Below, piece after piece: positions 49,197-59,128 of a stretch of DNA of 64,000 bases. Under the pieces are notes generated by a model. It was given only the letters and a program-made list of their open reading frames with translations. It was not told the DNA's origin and made no database searches. The position numbers and the translations under genes were made by a program. Position 1 is the stretch's first letter. Each line of letters begins with the position of its first letter. The stretch comes from Subtercola boreus (GTDB lineage Bacteria; Actinomycetota; Actinomycetes; Actinomycetales; Microbacteriaceae): assembly GCF_003399645.1 (NCBI RefSeq), contig NZ_NBXD01000014.1:372001-436000 (forward strand), in the 5' to 3' direction.

Positions 49197-50615
49197 TCAG
49201 CCTTTGGTGATCCGGCGGATCTTCTCCAGCCGTGCCGCGACATCCCGTTCGTTGCCGTGCTCGGTCGGTCGGTAATACTCCGTCGTCTTCAGCTCGTCGG
49301 GCAGATACTGCTGTTCGACCACGCCGAGGTCGCTGTCATGGGGGTACACGTATCCCTTGCCGTGCCCGAGCCGTTTGGCGCCCGCGTAGTGCGCATCGCG
49401 CATCGGTTTGGGCACACGCCCGATCTTCCCGGCGCGCACATCGGCGATCGCCCTGTCGATGGCCAGGTAGGAGGCGTTCGACTTCGGTGCGGTGGCGAGG
49501 TAGACGACGGCCTCGGCGAGCGGGATGCGCCCCTCCGGCATGCCGATGAACTGCACCGCGTCGGCAGCCGCTGTCGCTATGACCAGGGCCTGCGGGTCAG
49601 CCATGCCGATGTCTTCGGCAGCCGAGATGATGATGCGCCGTGCAATGAACCGCGGGTCTTCGCCCGCCTCGATCATTCGTGCGAGGTAATGGATGGCCGC
49701 ATCGACATCGGAACCCCGCACCGACTTGATGAACGCGCTGATCACGTCGTAGTGCTCGTCGCCGTTGCGGTCGTACCGCAGCAGCGCCCGGTCGACGGCC
49801 TGGGCGACGGTCTCGTCGGTGATCTCGGGCAGCGCGGCGGGTTCCGGCCCGTCGTCATCGTCGTCGTCGCGGTCTTCGTCGTCATCGTCGTCGTCACCGT
49901 CGCGGTCTTCGCCGTCGCGAGGTTCGGCGCCGGCGCCGGCCAGCACCGATGTCGCCGCGGCCTCCAGCGCCGTCAACGCCCGCCGTGCGTCGCCCGACGC
50001 CAACCGGATGATCGTGGCCCGTCCCTCGGCAGAGAGAGCGACGCGCCCGGCGAGACCCCGGGCATCCGTCACCGCCCTGTCGACGAGCACGCCCAGATCG
50101 CGGTCGCTGAGCGGCTCGAGCGTCAACAGCAGGGAGCGGGAGAGCAGGGGCGAGATGACCGAGAACGACGGGTTCTCGGTGGTGGCCGCGACCAGGATGA
50201 CCCAGCCGTTCTCGACCCCCGGCAGCAGTGCGTCTTGCTGGGCCTTCGTAAAGCGGTGGATCTCGTCGAGAAAGAGCACCGTCGAGACCCCGTAGAGATC
50301 GCGGCTGCGGAACGCCTCCTCCATCACCTGGCGCACGTCTTTCACTCCGGCCGTGACCGCGGAGAGCTCGACGAACTTGCGGTTCGAACTGTGCGCGATG
50401 GCCTGCGCCAGGGTGGTCTTGCCGGTTCCGGGCGGGCCCCACAGGATGATCGACACCGACCCCTGCGCGACACTGGTGTCGGAGGCGAGGTTGACGAGCG
50501 GTGATCCCGGCCGCAGCAGATGCTTCTGACCGGCGACCTCCTCGAGGCTTCGCGGGCGCATCCGTACCGCGAGGGGCACGGCTCCCGCGTGGAGCCCCTG
50601 CTGCGTTCCGGCCAT
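49197..50615 (-). CDS. rarA: Replication-associated recombination protein A (RarA/MgsA)
   Basis: AAA+ ATPase acting at stalled forks. It is 472 aa from the ATG at 50615. P-loop GPPGTGKTTLA at 60-70, Walker B LFLDEIHRF at about 114-122, sensor AATTENPSF at about 143-151, then lid and tetramerisation domains (RYDRNGDEHYDVISAFIKSVRGSD). Between lid and C-terminal domain, residues 231-259 are an insert made almost only of Asp, Glu, Arg and Gly. A -10-like hexamer 7 bases before the ATG suggests a leaderless mRNA. It is divergent from the cyclophilin gene. Confidence 0.94.
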   Translation of the reverse strand: MAGTQQGLHAGAVPLAVRMRPRSLEEVAGQKHLLRPGSPLVNLASDTSVAQGSVSIILWGPPGTGKTTLAQAIAHSSNRKFVELSAVTAGVKDVRQVMEEAFRSRDLYGVSTVLFLDEIHRFTKAQQDALLPGVENGWVILVAATTENPSFSVISPLLSRSLLLTLEPLSDRDLGVLVDRAVTDARGLAGRVALSAEGRATIIRLASGDARRALTALEAAATSVLAGAGAEPRDGEDRDGDDDDDDEDRDDDDDDGPEPAALPEITDETVAQAVDRALLRYDRNGDEHYDVISAFIKSVRGSDVDAAIHYLARMIEAGEDPRFIARRIIISAAEDIGMADPQALVIATAAADAVQFIGMPEGRIPLAEAVVYLATAPKSNASYLAIDRAIADVRAGKIGRVPKPMRDAHYAGAKRLGHGKGYVYPHDSDLGVVEQQYLPDELKTTEYYRPTEHGNERDVAARLEKIRRITKG

Positions 50616-50622
50616 GGCTTCT

Positions 50623-50628
50623 ACGGTA
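50623..50628 (-). promoter_or_regulatory. Candidate -10 element of rarA (TACCGT)
   Basis: TACCGT followed by 7 bases and ATG in the 155-base divergent region between rarA and the cyclophilin gene. A TACGAT at about 50699-50704 is a possible -10 for the plus-strand gene. No other feature is seen in the gap. Confidence 0.35.
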
Positions 50629-50770
50629 GTCGCCACCACCGACACCGGCGCCCGGCGGCTCGGCACGGGCATCCTGAGCCTGTCCTTTTCAACTGCGCGT
50701 ACGATTCACCGTAAAGTTCTCGGGGGTCTGTCGCAGTTCTCGCGCCAGAACAGTCGTCGACGGAGGATTC

Positions 50771-51574
50771 GTGGCACCGAGCAATTCCGAGCGTGAGGCA
50801 CGCGAAGCCAAGCAGCGGCTCCGCAACTACCAGGCCCGCCAGAGCGTGCATGCCTCGCAGGTCAGCCGTCGCCGGCGCGACAACCTGCTCGCCGTCATCG
50901 CGCTGCTCGTGGTCATCGTTCTTGCGGTCCTCGCGCAGCTCTTCTACTTCTCGGGCGGCCCAGGCATGCCCGCACCCACTCCCTCCACGTCGGCGACGCC
51001 CGAGCCCACCGCCACGCCGACGACCACCCCCAGCGCCACGGGCAACACCGGAGACGTCCCGCCCACCACCGTCGCCCAGGGTCGGGACTGGACCGGGACG
51101 CTCACGCTGAACAGCATCCCCCTGGCCATCACGCTCGATGGCGTGGCGGCTCCGCAGGCGGTGTCGTCGTTCATCTCTCTCGTGCAGGCCGGCTTCTACA
51201 CCAACCTCACCTGCCACCGGCTCACGACCGAGGGCATCTTCGTTCTTCAGTGCGGCGACCCGAACGGCGACGGCACGGGCGGGCCGGGATACTCCTACGG
51301 ACCGGTCGAGAACGCGCCGGCCGGCGGTGTCTACCCGGCCGGCACTCTTGCCATGGCCCGCCAGGGCGACGCGGCCTACAGCCAGGGCAGCCAGTTCTTC
51401 ATCGTCTACGCCGACTCGACGATCCCGGCCGACACGGCGGGCGGGTACACGGTGCTCGGGCAGGTCACGAGTGGGCTCGACCAGCTCCAGTCCGGAGTCA
51501 TCGCCGCGGGCGTGGCAAGCGGTACGCAGACGCCGAACGTTCCCACCACCATCACCAGCGTCACCGTGCAGTAG
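50771..51574 (+). CDS. Membrane-anchored cyclophilin-type peptidyl-prolyl isomerase
   Basis: 267 aa with GTG start and SD GGAGGA. A basic cytoplasmic segment (1-37) precedes one membrane helix at 38-60, a Pro/Thr/Ser/Ala linker at about 64-96, and the cyclophilin domain from about 100 to the end. The active-site region is altered in wording (TNLTCHRLTTEGIFVLQCGDPNGDGTGGPGY) but keeps the HR, QCGDP and GSQFFI elements. There is no lipobox Cys, so it is a helix-anchored extracytoplasmic folding catalyst rather than a lipoprotein. It begins a three-gene plus-strand group. Confidence 0.9.
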   Translation: MAPSNSEREAREAKQRLRNYQARQSVHASQVSRRRRDNLLAVIALLVVIVLAVLAQLFYFSGGPGMPAPTPSTSATPEPTATPTTTPSATGNTGDVPPTTVAQGRDWTGTLTLNSIPLAITLDGVAAPQAVSSFISLVQAGFYTNLTCHRLTTEGIFVLQCGDPNGDGTGGPGYSYGPVENAPAGGVYPAGTLAMARQGDAAYSQGSQFFIVYADSTIPADTAGGYTVLGQVTSGLDQLQSGVIAAGVASGTQTPNVPTTITSVTVQ

Positions 51575-51584
51575 GGTGAATTTC

Positions 51585-52814
51585 GTGATAAGCAGTGACC
51601 AGCATCCCTGGGGACGCGTCGATGAGACCGGTACGGTCTTCCTCCGCGAGCCCTCCGGAGAGCGCGTCGTCGGCCAGTATCCCGACGGCACCCCCGAGGA
51701 GGCACTCGCCTATTTCGAGCGGAAGTACACCGATCTCGCGGGGCAGGTGACACTACTCGAGCAGCGCGTCAGGCGCGGTGCGTCAGCATCCGATGTCAGC
51801 CGAGCCGTCTCCTCCCTGTCGAGCGCCATCGACACCGCGAACGCGATCGGCGACCTCGCGGCGTTGAAGAAGCGGGTGGATGCTCTGACAGAGGTCGTCT
51901 CGTCGCTGACCGAGAAGCAGCAGGAGGAGACGAAGGCCCAGCTGGCCGACGCCATCGCCGAACGCACCGCGATCGTCACCCAGGTCGAAGCCCTCGCCGC
52001 CGAAGACCCGGCCAAGGCGCAGTGGAAGCAGGTGACCGCCCGCCTCGACGATCTGTTCGCACGCTGGCAGAAGCACCAGCAAGACGGCCCGCGACTCCCC
52101 CGCACCGAGGCCGGCGAACTGTGGAAGAGGTTCCGCGACGCCCGCACCATCATCGAGGGTCACCGCAAGTCGTTCTTCGCAGAACTCGACACCGCCCACC
52201 GTGACGCACGCACCAAGAAGCAGCAGCTCGTCGAGCGCGCTGAGGCGCTCATTCCGAAGGGGGCCGACGGCGTCAACGCCTACCGCGACCTGCTGACGGA
52301 GTGGAAGAACGCGGGCCGCGCCGGCAAGCGGGTCGACGACACCCTGTGGGACAAGTTCAAGGCCGCCGGCGACATGATCTACGCGGCGCGCACCGAGGTC
52401 GTGGCGAAAGACGACGAAGAGTTCGCGGGCAACCTCACCCTGAAACTGGCCCTCCTCGACGAGGCCGAGCCCCTTCTCACCGAGACCGATCGGGCCGTCG
52501 CCCGCGAACGGCTCACCTCGATCCAGCGGCGCTGGGACGAGATCGGCAAGGTTCCGCGCGACCAGGTGAAGTCGGTCGACGATCGTCTGCGCAAGGTCGA
52601 GGCCGCCGTTCGCAAGCTCGACGACGACTTCTGGCAGAAGAACAATCCCGAGAAGAAGGCGCGTGCCGAGGGTCTCGCCGGCCAGCTCACCGACGCGATT
52701 GCGAAACTGCAGTTCGAGATCGACGTGGCGAAGGCCGCGGGCGATGCCTCGAAGGTCGCCGAACTGCGAGAGGCTCTGGATGCCCGCCAGGTCTGGCTCG
52801 ACGCCCTGGGGTAG
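51585..52814 (+). CDS. DUF349 coiled-coil protein
   Basis: 409 aa of mostly helical, charged sequence. It opens SSDQHPWGRVDETGTVFLR, then has a coiled-coil region (about 50-115) and three DUF349 repeats with their W..K..R pattern (AKAQWKQVTARLDDLFARWQK; YRDLLTEWKNAGRAGKRVDDTLWDKF; TSIQRRWDEIGKVPRDQV). Function unknown; it is regularly found near relA in actinomycetes. GTG at 51585 is preferred because SD AGGGTGA lies 6 bases upstream; an in-frame GTG at 51576 is possible. It starts 10 bases after the cyclophilin gene. Confidence 0.88.
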   Translation: MISSDQHPWGRVDETGTVFLREPSGERVVGQYPDGTPEEALAYFERKYTDLAGQVTLLEQRVRRGASASDVSRAVSSLSSAIDTANAIGDLAALKKRVDALTEVVSSLTEKQQEETKAQLADAIAERTAIVTQVEALAAEDPAKAQWKQVTARLDDLFARWQKHQQDGPRLPRTEAGELWKRFRDARTIIEGHRKSFFAELDTAHRDARTKKQQLVERAEALIPKGADGVNAYRDLLTEWKNAGRAGKRVDDTLWDKFKAAGDMIYAARTEVVAKDDEEFAGNLTLKLALLDEAEPLLTETDRAVARERLTSIQRRWDEIGKVPRDQVKSVDDRLRKVEAAVRKLDDDFWQKNNPEKKARAEGLAGQLTDAIAKLQFEIDVAKAAGDASKVAELREALDARQVWLDALG

Positions 52815-52910
52815 TTCCGCCGCTGTTCCACAGGTCACCCGGCCGAACGGTTCTCCACAGATCGCTCCTTCGCGAACGTGGGGCGTACTGGGCGGACGCA
52901 CGATGGTGGC

Positions 52911-53624
52911 ATGCCCCAGTTGCCCGATCTGCTTTTCCCCTCCGCCGACCTCAGCCTCGCCGAACTCTGTGCGGCGCGCCTCGACGGTGAACTCATGGCC
53001 GTCGACGACGGTTTCACGTCGGTCGACCAGCCACTGACCCTTGCACTCCGGCTGCAGTCCGTCAGGTCGCTGCTCGCCGGCCGTGTCGTGCTCGAGGGCC
53101 AGAGCGCACTCTGGGCCCATGGGTTTCGATCGCTGCCGCCGACCCCGCACCAGGGTTGCACGCCGAGCGGCACGCGTCGACGTGCGGTCGGATCAGCGCG
53201 GATCGTGGTGCGCGAGGTGGTTCTCCCCCCGGGCGACATCGAGACGCACCACGGAGTGCGTCTGACGTCGATGCTGCGCACTGCGGTCGACATCGCGAGG
53301 GGTGCCGACACCTTCGGCGAAGTGCAGCTCGGCCAGCTGGCCGAGCTGCTGGCCGCGGCTTCAGCGACCCCCGACGACTGCCTCGCGCAGCTCACCCGAT
53401 CGCGCAACACACCGAACAGGGTGCGGGCGCTGGGAAGGCTGTGTGAGGCCTTCGCGCTTGCGGAGAGGAACGACCGCCCCGGTTGCGGGGGTGCCTCAGC
53501 CTCCGCTGACGCGGTACACGTCGTACACCGCGTCGATGCGCCTCACCGCATTCAGCACCCGGTCGAGATGGGTGGTGTCGCCCATCTCGAAGACGAACCG
53601 GCTGATCGCCAGTCGGTCGCGTGA
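52911..53624 (+). CDS. AbiEi-like hypothetical protein, 3' end overlaps relA
   Basis: 237 aa as read. The N-terminal two thirds ([58 protein letters not shown]) resemble proteins of this genomic position in Microbacteriaceae, sometimes labelled type IV toxin-antitoxin AbiEi-like; that label is weak. No helix-turn-helix or enzymatic motif is certain. The last 43 codons lie antisense to relA and look like shadow sequence, so the true stop was probably lost by a frameshift or mutation near 53470-53500. No cognate toxin gene is adjacent. Confidence 0.55.
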   Translation: MPQLPDLLFPSADLSLAELCAARLDGELMAVDDGFTSVDQPLTLALRLQSVRSLLAGRVVLEGQSALWAHGFRSLPPTPHQGCTPSGTRRRAVGSARIVVREVVLPPGDIETHHGVRLTSMLRTAVDIARGADTFGEVQLGQLAELLAAASATPDDCLAQLTRSRNTPNRVRALGRLCEAFALAERNDRPGCGGASASADAVHVVHRVDAPHRIQHPVEMGGVAHLEDEPADRQSVA

Positions 53625-55745
53625 GGTGCTCACCGTGGCCGAGAGAATGTTGACGTGATGCTCAGAGAGTACCCGGGTGACGTCGGAGAGCAACCCGGAA
53701 CGGTCCAGCGCCTCCACCTGTATCTGCACCAGGAAGACACTCTTCGACGACGGGGCCCACTCGACCTCGATCATGCGCTCCGGTTCGAGCAGCAGCGACT
53801 TCACGTTGTGGCAGTCGGACTGGTGCACAGACACGCCAGCGCCCCGGGTGACGAACCCGACGATCTCGTCGCCCGGCACGGGTGTGCAGCATTTGGCGAG
53901 CTTCACGAGAATGTCGGGGGCCCCGCGTACGAGAACGCCCGACTCGCTGTGGCTCGACCGCGGGCGCCGCCCAACGACGAGGTCGACCTCGCTGTCGTCG
54001 CTCTCGACCTCGGTCTGCAGCGACGAGAGAACCTTCTCGATCACGGACTGGGTCGAGACGTGTCCCTCCCCGATCGCGGCGTAGAGCGCTTCGACGCTGT
54101 TGTAGCTCAGCTGGGAGGCCACTTCGGTGAACGAGTCCTGGCTCATCAGCTTCTGCAGCGGCAGGTTCTGTTTGCGCATCGCGCGGGCGATGGAGTCACG
54201 ACCCTGCTCGACGGCCTCGTCGCGACGTTCCTTGGTGAACCACTGGCGGATCTTGTTGCGGGCCCGCGGGCTCTGAACGAAGGTCAGCCAGTCCTGGCTG
54301 GGGCCCGAGTCGGGGTTCTTCGACGTGAAGACCTCCACGACGTCACCCGTGACGAGCGTGCTCTCCAGCGGCACCAGGCGACCGTTGACCTTCGCGCCCA
54401 TCGTGCGGTGACCGACCTCGGTGTGCACGGCATACGCGAAGTCGACCGGCGTCGCTCCGGCGGGAAGCCCGATGACCCGACCCTTGGGGGTGAAGACGTA
54501 GACCTCTTTGGCACCGATCTCGAAGCGCAGGGAGTCGAGGAATTCCCCCGGGTCGACCGTCTCGGCCTGCCAGTCGGAGATGCGGGCGAGCCACGCCATG
54601 TCGGCGTCTCCCCGATCGTCTGTCGAGCCTGTCTTGCCGGCGTTGACCCGCTCCTTGTACTTCCAGTGCGCGGCCACACCGAACTCGGCCCGCTGGTGCA
54701 TCTCATTGGTGCGGATCTGTATCTCGACGGCCCGCCCACCCGGCCCGACCACGGTGGTGTGCAGCGACTGGTAGAGATTGAACTTGGGGGTGGCGATGTA
54801 GTCCTTGAAGCGGCCCGGCATGGGCGTCCATCTGGCGTGGATGGAGCCCAGCACGGCGTAACAGTCGCGCACCGAATTGACGAGAACCCGAATGCCCACC
54901 AGATCGTAGATCTCGTCGAATTCACGACCGCGAACGATCATCTTCTGGTAGATCGAGTAGTACTGCTTGGGCCGACCGGCGACCTTGCCGCGGATCTTTG
55001 ACGTCTTCAGGTCATCGGTGACCATGTCGATGACCTGTTGCACGTACTCCTCGCGCTGCGGAGTGCGCTGTCGAACGAGATTCTCGATCTCGACGTAGAG
55101 TTTCGGCGAGAGAACGGCGAAGGAGAGGTCTTCGAGCTCCCACTTGATGGCCTGGATGCCCAGCCGATGCGCCAGTGGCGCATAGATCTCGAGCGTCTCC
55201 TGAGCCTTGCGGGTCGAGGACTCCGGCGAGACGAATCCCCAGGTGCGGGCGTTGTGCAGGCGGTCGGCGAGCTTGATGATGAGAACGCGGATGTCTTTCG
55301 ACATGGCCACGATCATCTTGCGCACCGTCTCGGCCTGCGCGCTCTCGCCGTACTTGACCTTGTCGAGCTTGGTCACACCATCGACCAGCATCGCGACCTC
55401 GTCGCCGAACTCGGCCCGCAGTTCGCCGAGCGAGTAGTCGGTGTCTTCGACCGTGTCGTGCAGCAGAGCGGCGGCGATGGTCTTGGTTCCGATGCCGAGC
55501 TCCGCGAGGATCTGCGCCACGGCGACCGGGTGCGTGATGTAGGGCTCGCCACTTCGTCGCTTCTGCCCGTCGTGAGCGCGCTCCGCGACGGTGTAGGCGC
55601 GTTCGATGATGCTGAGATCGGCCTTCGGATGATTCGTCCGCACCGTGCGCATCAGGGTGTCGACGGCCCCGGCCGGCTGTGCCCGCGAGAAGAGGCGGGG
55701 AACGAGGCGCCGCAGCGACGCATTGGTCGCGGTGGTTTCAGTCAT
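53496..55745 (-). CDS. relA: Bifunctional (p)ppGpp synthetase/hydrolase
   Basis: Stringent-response enzyme, 749 aa from the ATG at 55745 (SD GGAGGC). The HD hydrolase domain is intact: [12 protein letters not shown] with H72 and LLHDTVEDT with H96-D97. The synthetase domain ([43 protein letters not shown]), TGS domain ([28 protein letters not shown]), zinc-finger-like [13 protein letters not shown] and C-terminal ACT domain follow. It should both make and degrade (p)ppGpp. Its 3' end overlaps the convergent AbiEi-like frame by 129 bases. A GATAAT at 55764-55769 could be its -10. Confidence 0.97.
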   Translation of the reverse strand: MTETTATNASLRRLVPRLFSRAQPAGAVDTLMRTVRTNHPKADLSIIERAYTVAERAHDGQKRRSGEPYITHPVAVAQILAELGIGTKTIAAALLHDTVEDTDYSLGELRAEFGDEVAMLVDGVTKLDKVKYGESAQAETVRKMIVAMSKDIRVLIIKLADRLHNARTWGFVSPESSTRKAQETLEIYAPLAHRLGIQAIKWELEDLSFAVLSPKLYVEIENLVRQRTPQREEYVQQVIDMVTDDLKTSKIRGKVAGRPKQYYSIYQKMIVRGREFDEIYDLVGIRVLVNSVRDCYAVLGSIHARWTPMPGRFKDYIATPKFNLYQSLHTTVVGPGGRAVEIQIRTNEMHQRAEFGVAAHWKYKERVNAGKTGSTDDRGDADMAWLARISDWQAETVDPGEFLDSLRFEIGAKEVYVFTPKGRVIGLPAGATPVDFAYAVHTEVGHRTMGAKVNGRLVPLESTLVTGDVVEVFTSKNPDSGPSQDWLTFVQSPRARNKIRQWFTKERRDEAVEQGRDSIARAMRKQNLPLQKLMSQDSFTEVASQLSYNSVEALYAAIGEGHVSTQSVIEKVLSSLQTEVESDDSEVDLVVGRRPRSSHSESGVLVRGAPDILVKLAKCCTPVPGDEIVGFVTRGAGVSVHQSDCHNVKSLLLEPERMIEVEWAPSSKSVFLVQIQVEALDRSGLLSDVTRVLSEHHVNILSATVSTSRDRLAISRFVFEMGDTTHLDRVLNAVRRIDAVYDVYRVSGG

Positions 55746-55771
55746 GACAGAGCCTCCGAGACCATTATCTC

Positions 55772-56797
55772 TCACGGAGCAGAGATGCTCTCGGTCACCT
55801 TCTCTGGCGCGGTCGATCCGCGGGCGGCGCGCTGAGCGAGTACCCGCTGGTCGACCTTCTGGATCTTCGGCTCGCGCTCCCGCAGCTGTGCGTAGAGCGG
55901 TGAGGCGATGAAGATCGTCGAATACGTTCCCACGAAGATGCCGATGAGCAGCGCGAGCGATATGTCGCGCAGCGTGCCGGCACCGAGCACGAAGGCACCG
56001 ATGATCAGAATGGAGGCCACGGGCAGCATCGCGACGACCGAGGTGTTGATTGAACGCACGAGGGTCTGGTTGACCGCGAGGTTGATCGTCTCGCCGAAGG
56101 TCCGTGTGGACTTGTCGCCCCACTCCGCCGTGTTCTCCCGGATCTTGTCGAACACCACGACGGTGTCGTAGAGCGAGTAGCCCAGAATGGTGAGGAACCC
56201 GATGACAGCGGCAGGCGTGATCTCGAAGCCGGTGATGCCGTAGATGCCCGCGGTGATGACCAGGTCGTGCAGCAGCGCGATCATCGCCGACAGGGCGATC
56301 TTCCAGGTTCGGAAGTAGATCGCCATGAAGATCGCGGCGAGAGCGATGAAGATCAGCAGGCCACGGATGGCCTGGCCGGTGATGTCGGCGCCCCAGGTCG
56401 GCCCGATGAAGTTGATGGTGACATCGGAGGGCTGAACGCTGTAGGCGGCCGCGAGGGCGTCGCGCACCGAGTTCTGCTCTGCATCGCCGAGCTGGTCGGT
56501 CTGGATGCGGATGCCGCTCTGGCCGAGGGTCGAGACGAGGGGAACGATCGCGGGGTCGACCGACTTGACGGCATCGATACCGGCCTGCTGCGAGGCATTC
56601 GACACCTGCGAGATCGAGAACTGCGACCCACCGCTGAATTCGATACCGAACACGAACCCGCCCCGCAGGAACGGCCCGACGATCGACACCAGGATGAGCA
56701 CTCCCGCGATCGCGTACCAGAGCTTGCGCCGACCGATGATGTTGTACGAGCGCTTGCCCGTGTAGAGATCGTTGCCCAACTCACTGAACTTGGCCAT
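55772..56797 (-). CDS. secF: Protein-export membrane protein SecF
   Basis: 341 aa partner of SecD that uses the proton gradient to aid Sec translocation. A first membrane helix is followed by a periplasmic P4-type domain starting [10 protein letters not shown], and then five helices with the SecF signatures [15 protein letters not shown] and [20 protein letters not shown]. The ATG shares one base with the secD stop (TGATG). Confidence 0.96.
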   Translation of the reverse strand: MAKFSELGNDLYTGKRSYNIIGRRKLWYAIAGVLILVSIVGPFLRGGFVFGIEFSGGSQFSISQVSNASQQAGIDAVKSVDPAIVPLVSTLGQSGIRIQTDQLGDAEQNSVRDALAAAYSVQPSDVTINFIGPTWGADITGQAIRGLLIFIALAAIFMAIYFRTWKIALSAMIALLHDLVITAGIYGITGFEITPAAVIGFLTILGYSLYDTVVVFDKIRENTAEWGDKSTRTFGETINLAVNQTLVRSINTSVVAMLPVASILIIGAFVLGAGTLRDISLALLIGIFVGTYSTIFIASPLYAQLREREPKIQKVDQRVLAQRAARGSTAPEKVTESISAP

Positions 56798-58530
56798 CAG
56801 CGCTTCGCTCCCTTGTCGGAACCGCCGGTACCCGGCTGCTTCGTCGTGTCATCACTCGGCCGGGGCGGATCGATCACCATGGTGGTCGAACCGGCTGACT
56901 TGCGCTCCGCGATCGTCTGGCGGCGGGCAGCCTCGCGGCTCGCCGACTCCTGCTTCGATCGGGGAATGGCGGCAGACGGGCTCTTGAACTGCGCCCGGCC
57001 GCGGTACACGGCACCGAGCTGGCGTGGATCGAGCCCGCTCGTCCTGTGTCCGTCGCGGAAGTAGGGCAGTTCGGCCAGCAGCGTCATCACAGGATGCGTG
57101 AACATCATCACCACGACGAGGTCGATGATCGTCGTGAGACCGAGGGTGAGCGCGAAGCCCTTCACGCTTCCGACGGCGACGATGTACAGCACGACAGCGG
57201 CCATCAGGTTGATGAGGTCGGAGGCGAAGATCGTGCGGATCGCCCGCTTCCACCCGGCCTGCACAGAGGAGGGCAGCCCGCGCCCGTCACGCAGTTCGTC
57301 GCGTATTCGTTCGAAGTAGACGATGAACGAGTCGGCGGTGATACCGATCGCCACAATGAGACCCGCGACACCGGCCAGCGAGAGGCGGTAGCCCGCGCGC
57401 CAGGAGAGCAGGTCGACGAGCAGGTAGGTGAGGGTGCCGGCCACGACGAGCGAGGCGATGGTCACGACGCCGAGCACGCGGTACTGCGCGAGCGAGTACA
57501 GCACGACGAGGATGAGACCGATCAGACCGGCGATCAGACCGCTGATCAGCTGGGTCGAGCCGAGGGTCGCCGAGATGGTGTTCTGGCTCTGCACGGTGAA
57601 GCTGATCGGCAGTGCGCCGAACTTCAGCTGGTCGGCGAGGGTCTTCGACGACGCGGCGTCGAAGTTGCCGGAGATCTGCGGCTCGCCGTTGGTGATGACG
57701 GCGAGGGTGCGCGGCGCCGAGATGACCTTGCCGTCGAGAACGATGGCGAACTGGTTCTGAGCCCCGGTGAGGCCCGAGAGCCGTGTTGTAACGCTGGCGA
57801 ATTCGCTGCTGCCCTGGTCGTTGAAGAAGATGTTGACCACGTACTGGCCGGTCGATGCTCCGGAGCTGGTCTGGGCGACGCCGCTCGTGGCGTTCGAGAT
57901 CGTGTCTCCGGCCACCTCGACCGGGCCGAGGATGTACTTCGCGCCGTCTTCACCACAGGCCACCAGGGGCTGGTCGGCGGGCGCCTGGCCGGCATCCGTC
58001 GCCGCGGTCGACGTGCAGTCGATGTTCAGGAACTGGTCTTCGAGCGCCGGAGTGACGTACGCCAGGTCGCTCGCGTTGGTCGGGGCGACCGTGGGCGTCG
58101 CGCTGAGGCCCGGGGTCGGTGTCGTGGTGGGAACCGATGCAGCGTCGGAGACGAGCACAGCCCGGAAGTCGAGTTTCGCCGACGCCTCGATGCGGGCCAG
58201 CGTCGCGTCATCCGGTGTGCCCGGGATGGAAACGACGATGTTCTGCCCACCCTGGGTCGAGATCTGCGCCTCGGAGACACCGCTGGCGTCGACGCGCTGC
58301 CGGATGATCGACACGGCCTGCGCGACCTGCTCGTCGGAGACGGCCGCACCGCCGGTCTTCGGGGCAAGGATGATCTCCGTGCCGCCCTCGAGGTCGAGAG
58401 CCAGTTTCGGTGTGAACGACCCACCGCCCCAGATCGTTCCTGCGAGATTGACGCCTGCAAGGGCGATGAAGATGACAAGGAGCCACACCAGTGTGCGCCT
58501 GGCTCTCTTGACGGCGGTTGATTTTGCCAC
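56797..58530 (-). CDS. secD: Protein-export membrane protein SecD
   Basis: 577 aa. A first membrane helix (about 13-32) is followed by LALDLEGGTEIILAPK, the large extracytoplasmic domain (with a Pro/Thr-rich stretch near 140 and two Cys about 35 residues apart), and five helices from about 330 with GVAGLIVAIGITADSFIVYFERIRDEL. A charged cytoplasmic tail of about 75 residues follows the last helix. The GTG start has only a weak SD. A hairpin and a TAGGCT hexamer lie in the 124-base gap from yajC. Confidence 0.96.
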   Translation of the reverse strand: MAKSTAVKRARRTLVWLLVIFIALAGVNLAGTIWGGGSFTPKLALDLEGGTEIILAPKTGGAAVSDEQVAQAVSIIRQRVDASGVSEAQISTQGGQNIVVSIPGTPDDATLARIEASAKLDFRAVLVSDAASVPTTTPTPGLSATPTVAPTNASDLAYVTPALEDQFLNIDCTSTAATDAGQAPADQPLVACGEDGAKYILGPVEVAGDTISNATSGVAQTSSGASTGQYVVNIFFNDQGSSEFASVTTRLSGLTGAQNQFAIVLDGKVISAPRTLAVITNGEPQISGNFDAASSKTLADQLKFGALPISFTVQSQNTISATLGSTQLISGLIAGLIGLILVVLYSLAQYRVLGVVTIASLVVAGTLTYLLVDLLSWRAGYRLSLAGVAGLIVAIGITADSFIVYFERIRDELRDGRGLPSSVQAGWKRAIRTIFASDLINLMAAVVLYIVAVGSVKGFALTLGLTTIIDLVVVMMFTHPVMTLLAELPYFRDGHRTSGLDPRQLGAVYRGRAQFKSPSAAIPRSKQESASREAARRQTIAERKSAGSTTMVIDPPRPSDDTTKQPGTGGSDKGAKR

Positions 58531-58561
58531 CTGCGAAACTCAGCTTTCTATGACGCCCCCG

Positions 58562-58577
58562 CGGCAGAGTGCTGCCG
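58562..58577 (-). other. Hairpin in the yajC-secD gap
   Basis: Perfect 6-bp stem CGGCAG / CTGCCG with a 4-base loop, in the secD leader. TAGGCT at 58585-58590 (minus strand) upstream of it is a possible -10 for secDF. No U-tract follows. Rest of the gap shows no gene. Confidence 0.35.
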
Positions 58578-58654
58578 ACGCATGAGCCTACGGCATGACG
58601 CCTCTGGCCCGCGTCGAAGCAGTCGTCTGCCGCGAACTCGTGAACGGGTTGGGG

Positions 58655-59083
58655 TTACTCGGCCGACTGACGGGGGTTGCCGTGTTCGTCGAGAGGAACA
58701 CCGTTGAGCATCGTACCGCCATCGACGGGCTTCTTCTCGAGGAGGGGTTCGTGGACGCGCTCACCGAACTCGGGCGAGGTCTCGTCGTCGGCCGTCTCGG
58801 CACGATCGAGGGCGACCTCTTCTTCGGTGGGAACGACGCGGGTGACCGTCTGGCGGTGCACCTTCAGAACGGTGCCCGGGGTGGTCTCGAGCATGATCTG
58901 GTTGTTCTCGACATCGATCGACAGGATGGTGCCGTAGACGCCGAAGTTGGTCATGACATAGGCCCCCTCCGTGATCTTCGTCGCCAGCTCTTCGGTCTCA
59001 CGCTTGCGCTTGCGGCTGTTGCGCACCATGAAGATAATGAGAACGGCCAGCACGGCCAGCATGATCAGGGTTAACGGATCCAT
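58655..59083 (-). CDS. yajC: Preprotein translocase accessory subunit YajC
   Basis: 142 aa. One N-terminal membrane helix (about 3-20, TLIMLAVLAVLIIFMV), a basic run NSRKRKRE, the conserved GAYVMTNFGVYGTILSIDVENNQIMLE domain, and an acidic C-terminal extension of about 50 residues. ATG at 59083 starts at the conserved helix; an in-frame GTG 7 codons upstream has no SD. It precedes secD and secF, with which YajC associates. Confidence 0.92.
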   Translation of the reverse strand: MDPLTLIMLAVLAVLIIFMVRNSRKRKRETEELATKITEGAYVMTNFGVYGTILSIDVENNQIMLETTPGTVLKVHRQTVTRVVPTEEEVALDRAETADDETSPEFGERVHEPLLEKKPVDGGTMLNGVPLDEHGNPRQSAE

Positions 59084-59128
59084 TGAGAGTAGAGAGCCTT
59101 CCACGGGGTTGGGGGTGTTGACGGCTCC

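Noticed and set aside
48905-49243. 112-codon minus-strand frame across the rpsD start and leader
   Set aside because: It overlaps the first part of rpsD in another frame and its product resembles no family; it is a shadow of rpsD.
50771-51574. Cyclophilin considered as a lipoprotein
   Set aside because: The N-terminal hydrophobic segment is preceded by 37 polar residues and has no Cys in a lipobox after it; it is a single-helix membrane anchor.
52815-52910. DnaA-box-like pair considered as a replication origin
   Set aside because: Only two imperfect boxes, no AT-rich unwinding region, and no dnaA, dnaN, gyrB or parAB nearby.
52911-53624. AbiEi-like gene considered as half of an abortive-infection toxin-antitoxin pair
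   Set aside because: No AbiEii-type nucleotidyltransferase toxin gene is adjacent; neighbours are DUF349 and relA, both core genes.
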